A stretch of DNA of 55,492 bases from Lachnospiraceae bacterium (GTDB lineage Bacteria; Bacillota; Clostridia; Lachnospirales; Lachnospiraceae), in assembly GCA_017440375.1 (NCBI GenBank), contig JAFSHK010000030.1, positions 1 to 55,492 on the forward strand. The letters run 5' to 3'. Positions 7,846 to 16,786 of the stretch are shown here, piece after piece (the first letter of the stretch is position 1; each line of letters opens with the position of its first letter). The notes below the pieces were generated by a model. The model did no database searches, was not told the DNA's origin, and saw only the letters and a program-made list of their open reading frames with translations. The position numbers and the translations under genes were made by a program.

Positions 7846-9290
7846 ATGGCAGAGAAAGATACAAGAAAAATCGATAAAAAAATGTTTATTTGCTTTTGGT
7901 AGTATCAATTTATTACGTAATCGGAGTTGCAAGCAAAATCCTTGAGGGCAATTGTTTCATGCCGTTTGTGGTTGGAGCGGCTGTTTGTTTCGTATGTATG
8001 ATTTTAATTTACTTTTCAAAAAATTTATTCCCAAATAGGCAGATTGCTTATGCCATGTGTTTGTTTTATGGTATTGAAACATTGCTATGTACATTTGCAT
8101 ATAGTGAATATTCAGTAATGTTATATCTTGTAGTAATGTTGATAATGGGAATTATGTATCAGAATAAGAAGTTTTTGATATATGCAGCCATTATATGTGT
8201 AATTATGACATTAGCTGGTGAGGCAGTTGGGTGCGTTTTTCTTGGATGGGATTATTCAAAAGCAGGATTAAGTATTTTCATTGTTACAGCCATTGCTGTT
8301 AGTGTAATTATGTCATTTTCACATGTGCAGCATGTAAATGCGCAACAGTTTGAACAGATTAATTCAAAGTGTGATGAAATCAATAGTGCAAAAGAAAATA
8401 TTATGTCATTGAATAAGATTACGTTGGATTCTATACAGGAAATGACTACATATTTGAATGATAGCAAGCAGTCTTCAAAGGAATTAGACAGTTCAGTGGC
8501 AGATAATGTTGAATCGATAAGCAGTATTTCTGCTGACCTTCAGGGAATTTCTAAGATAATTCATGGAACACAGCAAGGGCTGGATGATTCTTTAAAACAT
8601 TTAAGCGAAATTATTTCAGATACAGAAAAATCATTGCAAATGACGCAGGTTTGCAATGTTGATGTACAAAATGTAGAGTTGAATTCAGGAAATATAGAAA
8701 AGCTTGTTGATGATATTCGGGAAGATACAAGTGTATTAAACCAGGAAATTTCTAATGTTAATGATATTCTTAACATAGTGAGAGAAATATCTGATGAAAT
8801 TAGTCTTCTTTCTTTAAATGCGATGATAGAAGCAAGTAGAGCAGGCGAATTTGGTAGAGGATTTTCGGTTGTGGCAAATGAGATGCAAGGACTTTCTGAA
8901 AATAGTTTAAAATCATTAAGTAAGATTACAGAAATTATTGAAGTATTTGTACAAAAAGCAAATAGTACAATAGAAGGAATTAATAATGTTAATACGGAGT
9001 TGATAAATCAAAGAACAAGTATTGATAATGCAACCAAGAATATTTCTGATTTAGCTGATTATATGGAGAAGCTGGAGAAGAAGATTAATACGATTGTATT
9101 GCAAATTGAGGAATCTATTAAAGAGAACAGCGCGGTAGCAGAACAGATTACAGAATTAAGTGGTGTCTCAGAAAAGGTTATGGTTGCTACAGAATCACTG
9201 CGAGGAATTAGTACAGATGTTTATGAAAAATCAGAGAAGATAGACGACCTTGCTTCTAAGATTAGTGAAGAAATGCAAAGGATATGTTAA
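7846..9290 (+). CDS. Methyl-accepting chemotaxis protein with N-terminal frameshift
   Basis: Four or five membrane helices (about the first 150 residues, with no large extracellular loop) are followed by a chemoreceptor signalling domain whose tip reads ISLLSLNAMIEASRAGEFGRGFSVVANEM. The frame with all recognisable protein is open from TTG 7890, which has no ribosome binding site. A good start lies upstream: GGAG before ATG 7846, reading MAEKDTRKIDKK, but that frame stops at 7900-7902. One extra A in the A7 run at 7876-7882 would join the two into a normal N-terminus. It is either a real frameshift, a slippage switch or a sequence error. It resembles the receptor fragment at the window start in type. 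Confidence 0.8.
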
Positions 9291-9300
9291 GAAGCGAAAT

Positions 9301-9335
9301 AAAAGTCGAATTGCAGAGTTGCAATTCGACTTTTC
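9301..9335 (+). terminator. Terminator after the chemoreceptor
   Basis: AAAAGTCGAATTGC (9301-9314) pairs perfectly with GCAATTCGACTTTT (9321-9334), with T's in the 3' arm. Confidence 0.85.
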
Positions 9336-9358
9336 AATGTGTTAGGAAAAGTTTTGAA

Positions 9359-10429
9359 ATGGAGCAAAATATGGAATTTGAATATTATGTACGACAACAA
9401 CTAGAGCGGCATAAGTCGATACAACCACAGGACATTGTTAAGTTGTGTTATCAGGCAGCTTATGGTGCAGAGCACATGCTTGCAGATATGGAGGCGGCTA
9501 AAAAATATTTTTATACAGAATATGATTCTGTTTCTGCAAAGAAAGAAGCGTTATATGAAGAAATATCTCAGGATATATGCAGAATCAATTTGTCAGCGTG
9601 GAAAGCAAGCGGTATGCCTGCCAAGTGGTTGTTTCATATGTTTATACAGTCGACAAAAGAATTGCGTGGTAGCAAAGAAATGTTTCTGTGTTATTTGCAA
9701 ATAGTAGAAGAGATACTGAACGGTTCAGAATTTTCGCTTTCTCTGGATGATTGGAAGGAGTATTTGATAAGTTATAGGACAATGGGTATGCCGGCAGTAC
9801 ATCATAGTGAGAATTATCGGGTAAGTGAGTGTCCGGCTTATCGAATTGTAAATCAACGTTTTTTAAAGATATTGCCGATTCTTCAAAGGGCTGTTCTGCT
9901 GCCTGAAAAGAATAAGACAAAAGTGATTTCAATTGATGGGAGAGCGGCTTCCGGAAAGTCAACGATGGCAGAAATGCTAGGAGTAGTGCTTGATGCCGGA
10001 GTCATTCATATGGATGATTTCTTTTTGCCAATGGATTTAAGAAGTGATAAGCGATTTGCAGAAGCGGGAGGGAATATTCATTATGAACGTTTCCGGGAAG
10101 AGGTTCTGCCGAATATCGCTAGTCCCGAAGGATTCAAGTATAGAGTTTTTGATTGTAACCAAATGGATTTTGGTGGAGAAAGACAGGTAGATGAATCTGA
10201 TTGGCGTATTGTTGAGGGTTCTTATAGTCATCATCCGAAATTTGGAGATTATGCAGATTTGCAAATTTTTTGTAATATAGGTAAAGATGAACAGAAAAAG
10301 AGAATTATTGCGCGTGACGGTGAAGGTATGGCTGAGGTATTCGGAAAACGTTGGATTCCTATGGAGGAAGAGTATTTTAGAACATATCAAATACGAGAGA
10401 GCGCAGATTTAGAAATTTGGCTAAGTTGA
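9359..10429 (+). CDS. Uridine kinase-like P-loop protein with unknown N-terminal domain
   Basis: A 356-residue protein. The C-terminal part (about 180-356) is a nucleoside/phosphoribulokinase-type P-loop kinase: Walker A as SIDGRAASGKST and the downstream VIHMDDFFLP acid motif, then a VEGSYSHHP segment matching the family's 'EG' strand. The first 180 residues are helical and match nothing I recognise; they contain CYQAAYGAEHMLADM. The substrate could be a nucleoside or another small alcohol. Start chosen at ATG 9359 after AGGAAAA; an in-frame ATG at 9284 would overlap the receptor and cross its terminator. Confidence 0.75.
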   Translation: MEQNMEFEYYVRQQLERHKSIQPQDIVKLCYQAAYGAEHMLADMEAAKKYFYTEYDSVSAKKEALYEEISQDICRINLSAWKASGMPAKWLFHMFIQSTKELRGSKEMFLCYLQIVEEILNGSEFSLSLDDWKEYLISYRTMGMPAVHHSENYRVSECPAYRIVNQRFLKILPILQRAVLLPEKNKTKVISIDGRAASGKSTMAEMLGVVLDAGVIHMDDFFLPMDLRSDKRFAEAGGNIHYERFREEVLPNIASPEGFKYRVFDCNQMDFGGERQVDESDWRIVEGSYSHHPKFGDYADLQIFCNIGKDEQKKRIIARDGEGMAEVFGKRWIPMEEEYFRTYQIRESADLEIWLS

Positions 10430-10547
10430 AATAAGGAGCTTTTTTTGATATACTTTTGGTAATATCATTGGCCTATGCGGTTAGCAGTGCAGTGAAATTT
10501 TGCAGAAATCGAAAGCGATATTTGAGACGCAGGAATAGGAGTGAAGC

Positions 10548-10916
10548 ATGAAGAAAATTTTGGTAGTAGATGACGATGCAATGAATTTGCGTGTGGCGGA
10601 ATTTATTTTAGGTAAAGCGGAAGCGTATGAGATATTGAAAGCATCTTCGGGAGAGGAATGTTTGGAAGTATTGGAGAAGGAGAGTATTGATTTGGTGCTT
10701 TTAGATGTAGAAATGCCGGGAATGAATGGTATTAAAACATTGGAGATCATCAGAGAAAAGCAGGAAACAGCAAATCTGGCGGCGATGTTTCTGAGTGCGG
10801 ATGAAGCAGTGACAACGAAAGAAGCAGCAGAAAGACTTGGTGCGCTTGCTTTTATCAAGAAACCGTTTATGCCACAGGATTTGTTGGATAATGTAGCAAA
10901 AGTGTTTGCGGAGTAG
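10548..10916 (+). CDS. CheY-like single-domain response regulator
   Basis: A 122-residue receiver domain and nothing else: acidic residues D8-D10, phospho-acceptor D53 in LLDVEMPG, S84 in FLSAD, and K105 in FIKKPF. AATAGGAG precedes the ATG. No kinase is adjacent; the hybrid kinases elsewhere in the window are possible partners. It ends 4 bp before the GreA-like gene, so the two are probably transcribed together. Confidence 0.9.
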   Translation: MKKILVVDDDAMNLRVAEFILGKAEAYEILKASSGEECLEVLEKESIDLVLLDVEMPGMNGIKTLEIIREKQETANLAAMFLSADEAVTTKEAAERLGALAFIKKPFMPQDLLDNVAKVFAE

Positions 10917-10920
10917 AGAT

Positions 10921-11424
10921 ATGCATAATGAATTAACACAAAAAGACATCGAGAAGATGCAAGAGGAAATAGAATATCGCAAATTGGTTGTGCGTAAAAA
11001 TGCCTTAGAGGATGTGAAGGAAGCAAGAGCGCATGGGGATTTGAGTGAGAATTTCGAATACTATGCAGCGAAAAAGTTCAAAAATCAGAACGAGAGCAGA
11101 ATTCGCTATCTGGAGCGCATGATTAAAACCGCAGTGATTGTGTCGGATGAGTCTGCGGAAGACGAGGTAGGCATGAACAATACGGTTGAGGTCATGTTTG
11201 AAGAAGATGGTACAACTGAGAAGTATAAACTGGTAACGACGGTACGCGGCAATTCATTGGAAGGTTTAATTAGTACCGAATCGCCGATGGGTAAGGCTCT
11301 TCTTGGCCACAAAGTAAATGATAGAGTTTATGTCGAAGTGAATGCCGGATACGGTTATTATGTAGTGATCAAATCCATTGAAAATACGGTGGATGATGGA
11401 AGTGATAAGCTAAGAAGTTTTTAG
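10921..11424 (+). CDS. GreA/GreB-family transcription elongation factor
   Basis: A 167-residue protein with the two GreA parts: an N-terminal coiled coil (about 1-75) with the tip signature ARAHGDLSENFEYYAAK, and a C-terminal FKBP-like domain with STESPMGKALLGHKVNDRVYV. GreA acts on paused RNA polymerase by promoting transcript cleavage. The acidic tip residues D and E are present. I chose ATG 10921, preceded by GGAGTAGAG; an earlier in-frame ATG overlaps the CheY-like gene. It could be a second, non-housekeeping paralogue, because it is paired with a receiver. Confidence 0.85.
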   Translation: MHNELTQKDIEKMQEEIEYRKLVVRKNALEDVKEARAHGDLSENFEYYAAKKFKNQNESRIRYLERMIKTAVIVSDESAEDEVGMNNTVEVMFEEDGTTEKYKLVTTVRGNSLEGLISTESPMGKALLGHKVNDRVYVEVNAGYGYYVVIKSIENTVDDGSDKLRSF

Positions 11425-11443
11425 CATTATGTAAACCAAAATA

Positions 11444-11494
11444 AAAGTGCTCAAGGGAAATCTCTTAAGAGAAATTTCTCTTGGGCACTTTGTT
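11444..11494. terminator. Shared terminator between convergent genes
   Basis: AAAGTGCTCAAG (11444-11455) pairs with CTTGGGCACTTT (11480-11491), with a nested inner stem. A's and T's flank both sides, so it can serve the GreA-like gene on the plus strand and the ABC permease on the minus strand. Confidence 0.75.
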
Positions 11495-11501
11495 GTCCTA
11501 C

Positions 11502-14078
11502 TTACTCCGTTTCACGTAATCTTTCCACAATTGATTTTCTGGAAGAATAACGGTAGGTTATGAGTGGAATCAGAATTCCTAAGATAGCAAAGAACGGTGT
11601 AACAACGAAAAGCGGTAATAATGTCAGCTTATAGGAGAAGAACCAGACTATGTTCTCAAGAAGAGAATACAAAAGCGGGGCAGTCACAATGATAAGGAGC
11701 GTGGAAAATAAAAGTGAGCCGAGCGTAAAAATAAGTCCTTCTGTTACGAGCAATGTATTAAGCTGTTTACCGGTCATTCCAACAGATTGCAGGATTGCAA
11801 ATTCGTGATGTCTGGCAAGAATACTGGTCAAGATGGCATTCAGGAAATTTAAAATACCAATCAGCCCAATGATAAAGCTTAATGAGGAGCCAAGAACGAG
11901 AAACATATTCTTAAAGGATTCAAATTCCGAGGCATAGGTCATTTTGCTTTCATAGTTATACTGTGGCATGATTTTTTCTGTATAATCGGCTAAAAAAGCT
12001 TCCATATCGTTTGTATTATCTTCTTCCATATCAAAGGTATAGTACATGATGGCAGATGTACCGGTATCCTGTTTGAAGGTTTCTGCATTTAAGATAAACT
12101 CGTCTTTGCCATAGTGCCGATAACTTAAGGAGTGCGGAACAGTCACAGTTGCGGCAACTTCATATTCTTTTGCTGTGTAACTGCCGTCTTCCTTATTGTA
12201 GTGGATGGTTACGGTGTCACCGAGTTTTGCCCAATTGGAATTATATTCAGGATTTCCATAGTCATCGGTAAGATAAACGGCGGCGATATAATCAGTGCTA
12301 TCATATAGTTTCGTAATGTCACCTTCCAAAACGGTTAAGTTATCTAAACAAAATTGTTCCATACCATAAAGCTGTGCATAAATTTTAAACAGACCTTGAT
12401 GGGAATCCAATTCCTTTATGATTTCATCCAGTTGTTCCGGTGTACAGTACTTTTCGTGTTTAGCACGGTAGTGCTCTTCCGTGATTAATTCACAGGATGA
12501 GATTACATTGCCGTAAGTTCTTCCGCCGTTTGATATTCCTTGTTTGGAAGTAACGGCTTCAATTACTTCTTCGGGAAGTTGCTGGTCAATGTCCCAGAAA
12601 GGAGGTCCCGGATTGAAATAATTAGAATCCGCAATAATATAATCGGTAGCTATAAGATTGCTGACGTATTTATTAAGGTCAAATCCGTTTGTAAAAGTTA
12701 CGGTCAGATTAAGCAAAACAATAGCAAGCGAAAGAGAAATAATGGTTAGAGAAGTTTTCTTTCGATTTCTGCCAAGATTAGCCCATGCCATTTTCCATAT
12801 GGAGGCACCGGATTTTGCTTTTCGCATTGTTTTTTTGTTGTGTATTCCTTCTGTATAGCGTACGGCTTCTATTGCGGATACTTTTGCTGCCATTTTACCG
12901 GGTTTACGACAGGAAATCACAACTGTGATCAAGGAAAACAGTGCTGCACTGACAAAAATCCATGGACTGAAGGAGAGGGATTTTGACGGCAGCCCATTCA
13001 GGTTACGCATGATAAGTGGAGAGAATACAGCGCCAACTCCATAGCCAAGCAACAGTCCGATTGGAATTCCGATAGCAGACAGAGTGATTGCCTGAATGAA
13101 AATAATGCGTTTCAATTGTTTTCCGGTAGTTCCGATGGTCTTTAACAATCCATAGAAGCGGATGTCAGTGGAAACGGAAATCTGAAATACATTATAGATG
13201 ATCAGATATCCTGTAAAAATAATCAACAATAATATGGCAATAAGAGAGAGTGAGGTACCCAAATCCATCTGACCGGCTAATTGGGCATTGATATAGCCCC
13301 AATTGACCCCGATTGCGATATAATTATCATCTGCTATATTGGTCCCGGCCTGGTAGCCATGATGCTCAAGAACTTTAACAAGATTCTCTTCGATATTTAT
13401 GGAATTCTGAAACATGACTTCCATGTTATATAATCCCGTCATGCCATCCAGACCTTGTGTATTCAGTTTATCGAGAATTTCATCGACACGACTTTCGGGA
13501 ATCAGAACATGACTGGCAATAATCGCTTCATCATATTCCCAATAACCACAGAGGGTAAAAGTCTCCGTCGTTTCTACTCCATCGACATAAAAACTAAGTG
13601 TAAATTCTGTGCCGATTTCCGGTTCTATACCAAGCAGTGATAATACGCGGGTATCAGTTGCAGCTTCTCTTGTATTTTCCTTTGGCATACTCCCTTCCTT
13701 GGCAGATAAAAACATCCACTTACTGCTGTTGGTGTCGGAGTAACTGATTTCGACCTGAAATTTGGAAAAAACTTCACCGGAAGCAAAACCAAGAACTTTG
13801 CGTAATCCGTATTCTTTTATCAGAGAATCATCTTTTAGCTCATTCACCTGTTCTTTGGTCAGATATTTGAAGGTACCGTGTGAATAACCGCCTACCTGCC
13901 GAAAAGTGGATTGTTCATAACTGTACACAATGGACATAGTAATCGTAAAAAGGGCTGTAAAAAGCAAGGTAGTCAATGTAATAGCCGCAATGGAAATGAG
14001 GTTTCTGGTTTTTGCAGATTTCATGTTTTGCAGACTGATATGACGAATACATTTTTTGTTAGAAACATTTATTTTCAT
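11502..14078 (-). CDS. FtsX-type ABC transporter permease
   Basis: An 858-residue membrane protein. Helix 1 lies at about residues 28-50 (ISIAAITLTTLLFTALFTIT), followed by a large extracellular domain, a three-helix FtsX block (about 275-390), a fourth helix with a second extracellular domain, and a second FtsX block at the C-terminus. The duplicated FtsX arrangement is typical of MacB/BceB/YknZ-like systems that sense or remove peptides and lipids rather than import sugars. It forms the transporter with the ATPase 23 bp upstream. The substrate is not visible; antimicrobial-peptide response is the usual theme for this gene order. Confidence 0.85.
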   Translation of the reverse strand: MKINVSNKKCIRHISLQNMKSAKTRNLISIAAITLTTLLFTALFTITMSIVYSYEQSTFRQVGGYSHGTFKYLTKEQVNELKDDSLIKEYGLRKVLGFASGEVFSKFQVEISYSDTNSSKWMFLSAKEGSMPKENTREAATDTRVLSLLGIEPEIGTEFTLSFYVDGVETTETFTLCGYWEYDEAIIASHVLIPESRVDEILDKLNTQGLDGMTGLYNMEVMFQNSINIEENLVKVLEHHGYQAGTNIADDNYIAIGVNWGYINAQLAGQMDLGTSLSLIAILLLIIFTGYLIIYNVFQISVSTDIRFYGLLKTIGTTGKQLKRIIFIQAITLSAIGIPIGLLLGYGVGAVFSPLIMRNLNGLPSKSLSFSPWIFVSAALFSLITVVISCRKPGKMAAKVSAIEAVRYTEGIHNKKTMRKAKSGASIWKMAWANLGRNRKKTSLTIISLSLAIVLLNLTVTFTNGFDLNKYVSNLIATDYIIADSNYFNPGPPFWDIDQQLPEEVIEAVTSKQGISNGGRTYGNVISSCELITEEHYRAKHEKYCTPEQLDEIIKELDSHQGLFKIYAQLYGMEQFCLDNLTVLEGDITKLYDSTDYIAAVYLTDDYGNPEYNSNWAKLGDTVTIHYNKEDGSYTAKEYEVAATVTVPHSLSYRHYGKDEFILNAETFKQDTGTSAIMYYTFDMEEDNTNDMEAFLADYTEKIMPQYNYESKMTYASEFESFKNMFLVLGSSLSFIIGLIGILNFLNAILTSILARHHEFAILQSVGMTGKQLNTLLVTEGLIFTLGSLLFSTLLIIVTAPLLYSLLENIVWFFSYKLTLLPLFVVTPFFAILGILIPLITYRYSSRKSIVERLRETE

Positions 14079-14101
14079 AACGTATCAATTACCTGCCTTT
14101 C

Positions 14102-14800
14102 CTAGAGTGTTTGCGTATTGCTTCCGGTAGAATGTGAGGTTACAATTTTACCATCTTCAATACGGATGATGCGGTCGGCAAGCTGTGCAATTTCTTCATT
14201 ATGCGTAATCATAACAATGGTCTGTCCAAATTTTTGACTTGTAATTTTTAAAAGTCCCAGTACATCCTGAGAAGTTTTGCTGTCCAGATTTCCGGTTGGT
14301 TCATCGGCGAGAATGATAGCCGGTTTAGAAGCAAGTGCACGGGCAATGGCAACTCTTTGTTGCTGACCGCCGGATAAATTGTTTGGAAGGTTTTGTAGTT
14401 TTGATTGTAAGCTTAATGTTTCGATAATGCTGTTGATATAGGCTTCATCAACGGCATGACCATCCAATTGAATAGGTAAGACAATGTTTTCATAAACATT
14501 CAGCACCGGAACCAGATTATAGTTCTGGAACACAAAACCTATCTTACGTCTGCGGAAGATAGTAAGCTCTTCGTCTTTTAACGTAAATATGTCTTTGCCA
14601 TCGACGGTTACGTTGCCGCATGTAGGGCGGTCAAGCCCACCAAGCATGTGTAACAAAGTGGATTTTCCGCTGCCGCTTGTACCGACGATTGCAACAAATT
14701 CTCCTTTTTCAACCGATAAGCTCACACCGTCTAATGCATGAACTTCGTTGTCTCCGTTTCTATAAATCTTTTTCAGATTTGAGGTAGATAATATGGTCAT
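14102..14800 (-). CDS. ABC transporter ATP-binding protein (MacB/LolD type)
   Basis: A 232-residue ATPase. Walker A is GTSGSGKST, the signature is LSGGQQQRVAIARALA, Walker B is ILADEPTGNLD, and the switch histidine lies in MITHNEE. The 'FVFQNYNLVPVLNVYENIVLP' type Q-loop region is typical of the LolD/MacB class that pairs with FtsX permeases. AAGGAGA precedes the ATG. A terminator hairpin lies between it and the kinase gene upstream, so it may have its own promoter. Confidence 0.9.
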   Translation of the reverse strand: MTILSTSNLKKIYRNGDNEVHALDGVSLSVEKGEFVAIVGTSGSGKSTLLHMLGGLDRPTCGNVTVDGKDIFTLKDEELTIFRRRKIGFVFQNYNLVPVLNVYENIVLPIQLDGHAVDEAYINSIIETLSLQSKLQNLPNNLSGGQQQRVAIARALASKPAIILADEPTGNLDSKTSQDVLGLLKITSQKFGQTIVMITHNEEIAQLADRIIRIEDGKIVTSHSTGSNTQTL

Positions 14801-14820
14801 CTTTCTTCTTCTCCTTACAT

Positions 14821-14871
14821 GAAAAAATACAAAATCTGTATTGCAAGTATTTTGCTTACAATACAGATTTT
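14821..14871 (-). terminator. Terminator between sensor kinase and ABC genes
   Basis: Read on the minus strand, AAAATCTGTATTG (14871-14859) pairs with CAATACAGATTTT (14843-14831) and is followed by GTATTTTTTC. It would separate the regulator-kinase transcript from the transporter genes. Confidence 0.75.
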
Positions 14872-14914
14872 ATCGTATGATTCTTTCCAAAAACTTTCCG
14901 GTGAAAAGAAATTC

Positions 14915-15841
14915 TTACGGTTTTGAAAGATTTATAGGAAGGTATACAGCAAATTGGGAACCTTTTCCGGGAGAAGAGGTAAGTTTGATATAGCCGCTTT
15001 CTTCGGAAATAATTTTACGGGCAAGATATAGACCGATTCCGATGCCATCTTCGGTATGAACATCCGAAGAACGATAGAAGCGAGAAAAAATTCTAGGTTG
15101 TTCTTCTTCCGCAATGCCCATTCCGGTATCGGATATTTTAATACAGCAGAATAATTCGTAAGGAATGACGTCGATAGTAATGCCGCCATGAGAAGTATAT
15201 TTTATAGCATTGTCTACAAGGTTACAGAGTGCTTCCGCAGTCCATTTTGCATCGAAAACAGCTTCAGCTTCCGTTGCATTCAGCGTAAAAGAAAGTCCCT
15301 TGGTAGTAGAGGAAGCGGCAAATTGCTCCTTTATTTTTTCTAACATAGGCATGATAGGCTGCTTGCTTGGAGCAAGGGTCAATATTCCCGTTTCTAAGCG
15401 AGATAATTTGACGAGTGAGTTAATTAGAAACTTGAGCTTCTGTGCTTGTGCATTTAAGGCATGGACATAATTCTGACTTTCGGCAGACAAATTTTGTTCT
15501 CCCAGTAGTTCAGAATAGAGCAGAACATTGGAAATCGGAGTTTTGGTTTGATGAGAAATATCAGAGATTAGTTCTTTGATTTTATCCTTTTCGGCAGCTA
15601 CATTTTGTGCGGAGAGTTCGCAGGCAGTCAGATAATGACTGAGTTTAAACTCCAGTGCAGAGTACATCGTTTCGTCGATTTTGTCGGTCGTAAAAGTACC
15701 GTTTATCGCTCGGTCCAACATCGCATCCAGATTTTTCATGATTTTTCTGGTGTGCAGGTAATTTCTAAGAGTAAAGATTATGCAAAATAAAATGCAAATA
15801 CCGGACAAAATATAGGGAATAAGTAGCATAGTTTCAGTCAT
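14915..15841 (-). CDS. Sensor histidine kinase
   Basis: A 308-residue kinase with one clear N-terminal membrane helix (about 6-27), then HisKA with phospho-acceptor in DISHQTKTPISN, an N-box in LVDNAIKYT, and ATP-binding G-boxes DTGMGI and GIGIGLYLAR. The small extracellular part suggests sensing in the membrane or through the partner transporter, as in Bce-like systems. It lies 59 bp downstream of its regulator. I chose the ATG at 15841, preceded by AAAGGAACTC; the frame continues upstream without a better site. Confidence 0.85.
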   Translation of the reverse strand: MTETMLLIPYILSGICILFCIIFTLRNYLHTRKIMKNLDAMLDRAINGTFTTDKIDETMYSALEFKLSHYLTACELSAQNVAAEKDKIKELISDISHQTKTPISNVLLYSELLGEQNLSAESQNYVHALNAQAQKLKFLINSLVKLSRLETGILTLAPSKQPIMPMLEKIKEQFAASSTTKGLSFTLNATEAEAVFDAKWTAEALCNLVDNAIKYTSHGGITIDVIPYELFCCIKISDTGMGIAEEEQPRIFSRFYRSSDVHTEDGIGIGLYLARKIISEESGYIKLTSSPGKGSQFAVYLPINLSKP

Positions 15842-15900
15842 AAGTGTGAGTTCCTTTTTGGTGTTTGTATGGGGTGAGGCAAAATCAGTTTTCAATAAAA

Positions 15901-16581
15901 TTAATCTGCAACAGTCCAGGAATAACCGATTCCATAGATTGTTTTAATATAATTCTGTGCCGAAAGCTTGTCGCGAAGTCTCTTGATGGAAACAGAAAGA
16001 GCATTTTCATCTACATAAGCAGCACCGTCTGTCCAGATGCGGTCGATTAAGGTATTGCGTGGAATCGTATTTCCGGCATTTTCGACGAGAAGACGAAGCA
16101 GTTTCTGTTCCGTTTTACTTAGCTCAATGGTAATTCCGGCATGTGTAAATTCCATTTTATCAAAATCGAAAAGATAATTGTCTTGTACAAAACGGAAACC
16201 GGAGGAAGCAGCCTCTGTTTTGCGAAGCTGTGCATTGACTCTGGCACGGAGAATTGCAAGACTAAAGGGCTTGGTAATATAGTCGTCAGCGCCTTGTTCT
16301 AATCCTGCAACAATGTCACTTTCCAAATCATTTGCAGTTAGTAGAATAACCGGAATATCCATGCTTTGCTTTATTTCTTTTAGAAAATCAAAGCCATTTC
16401 CATCCGGGAGATTGATATCTAGCAGGATAAGAGAATAATTTTCTTTTGCCAGATGTTCTCTCGCGGTACGAAGGCAGTTACAGCTTTGTGTCTGATATGA
16501 GTCGGAAGAAAGCGCACGACTAAGACCTTCTGCAAGAGAAATATCGTCTTCTATAATCAATATCTTTTTTGTTAAAGTCAT
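15901..16581 (-). CDS. OmpR/PhoB-family response regulator
   Basis: A 226-residue regulator: receiver (EDD pair near residues 11-13, phospho-acceptor in LILLDINLPDGNG, lysine in YITKPF) and a C-terminal winged-helix domain ending TIYGIGYSW. It forms a two-component pair with the kinase just downstream and probably controls the ABC transporter genes. AGAGG lies before the ATG. A minus-strand promoter with TATAAT (16636-16631) and TTGCAC (16660-16655) fits its position. Confidence 0.9.
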   Translation of the reverse strand: MTLTKKILIIEDDISLAEGLSRALSSDSYQTQSCNCLRTAREHLAKENYSLILLDINLPDGNGFDFLKEIKQSMDIPVILLTANDLESDIVAGLEQGADDYITKPFSLAILRARVNAQLRKTEAASSGFRFVQDNYLFDFDKMEFTHAGITIELSKTEQKLLRLLVENAGNTIPRNTLIDRIWTDGAAYVDENALSVSIKRLRDKLSAQNYIKTIYGIGYSWTVAD

Positions 16582-16630
16582 ATTATGTAAACCTCTTTAA
16601 AGTGATTTCAAGCATAAGCTATTTCACACT

Positions 16631-16727
16631 ATTATACTGCACTTTGCTTTCGATGTGCAACCAGGCTCTTTTTTGGAAGGTTCTTTTGCATATCCGCTTT
16701 TGAACAAGCATATGGTATAGGTATAAG
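16631..16727. promoter_or_regulatory. Divergent promoters of the regulator and the P-type ATPase
   Basis: Minus strand: TTGCAC 16660-16655, 18 bp spacer, TATAAT 16636-16631. Plus strand: TTGAAC 16700-16705, 16 bp spacer, TATAAG 16722-16727, about 60 bp before the ATPase start. Confidence 0.5.
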
Positions 16728-16786
16728 AGCATGACAAGCCATCGAAAGAGCATCTTATAGAAAACGGGCAATAGGAGGAAACAGAT

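Noticed and set aside
9284-9358. Earlier start for the uridine kinase-like gene
   Set aside because: It would overlap the chemoreceptor stop and run through a perfect terminator hairpin; ATG 9359 has a better site.
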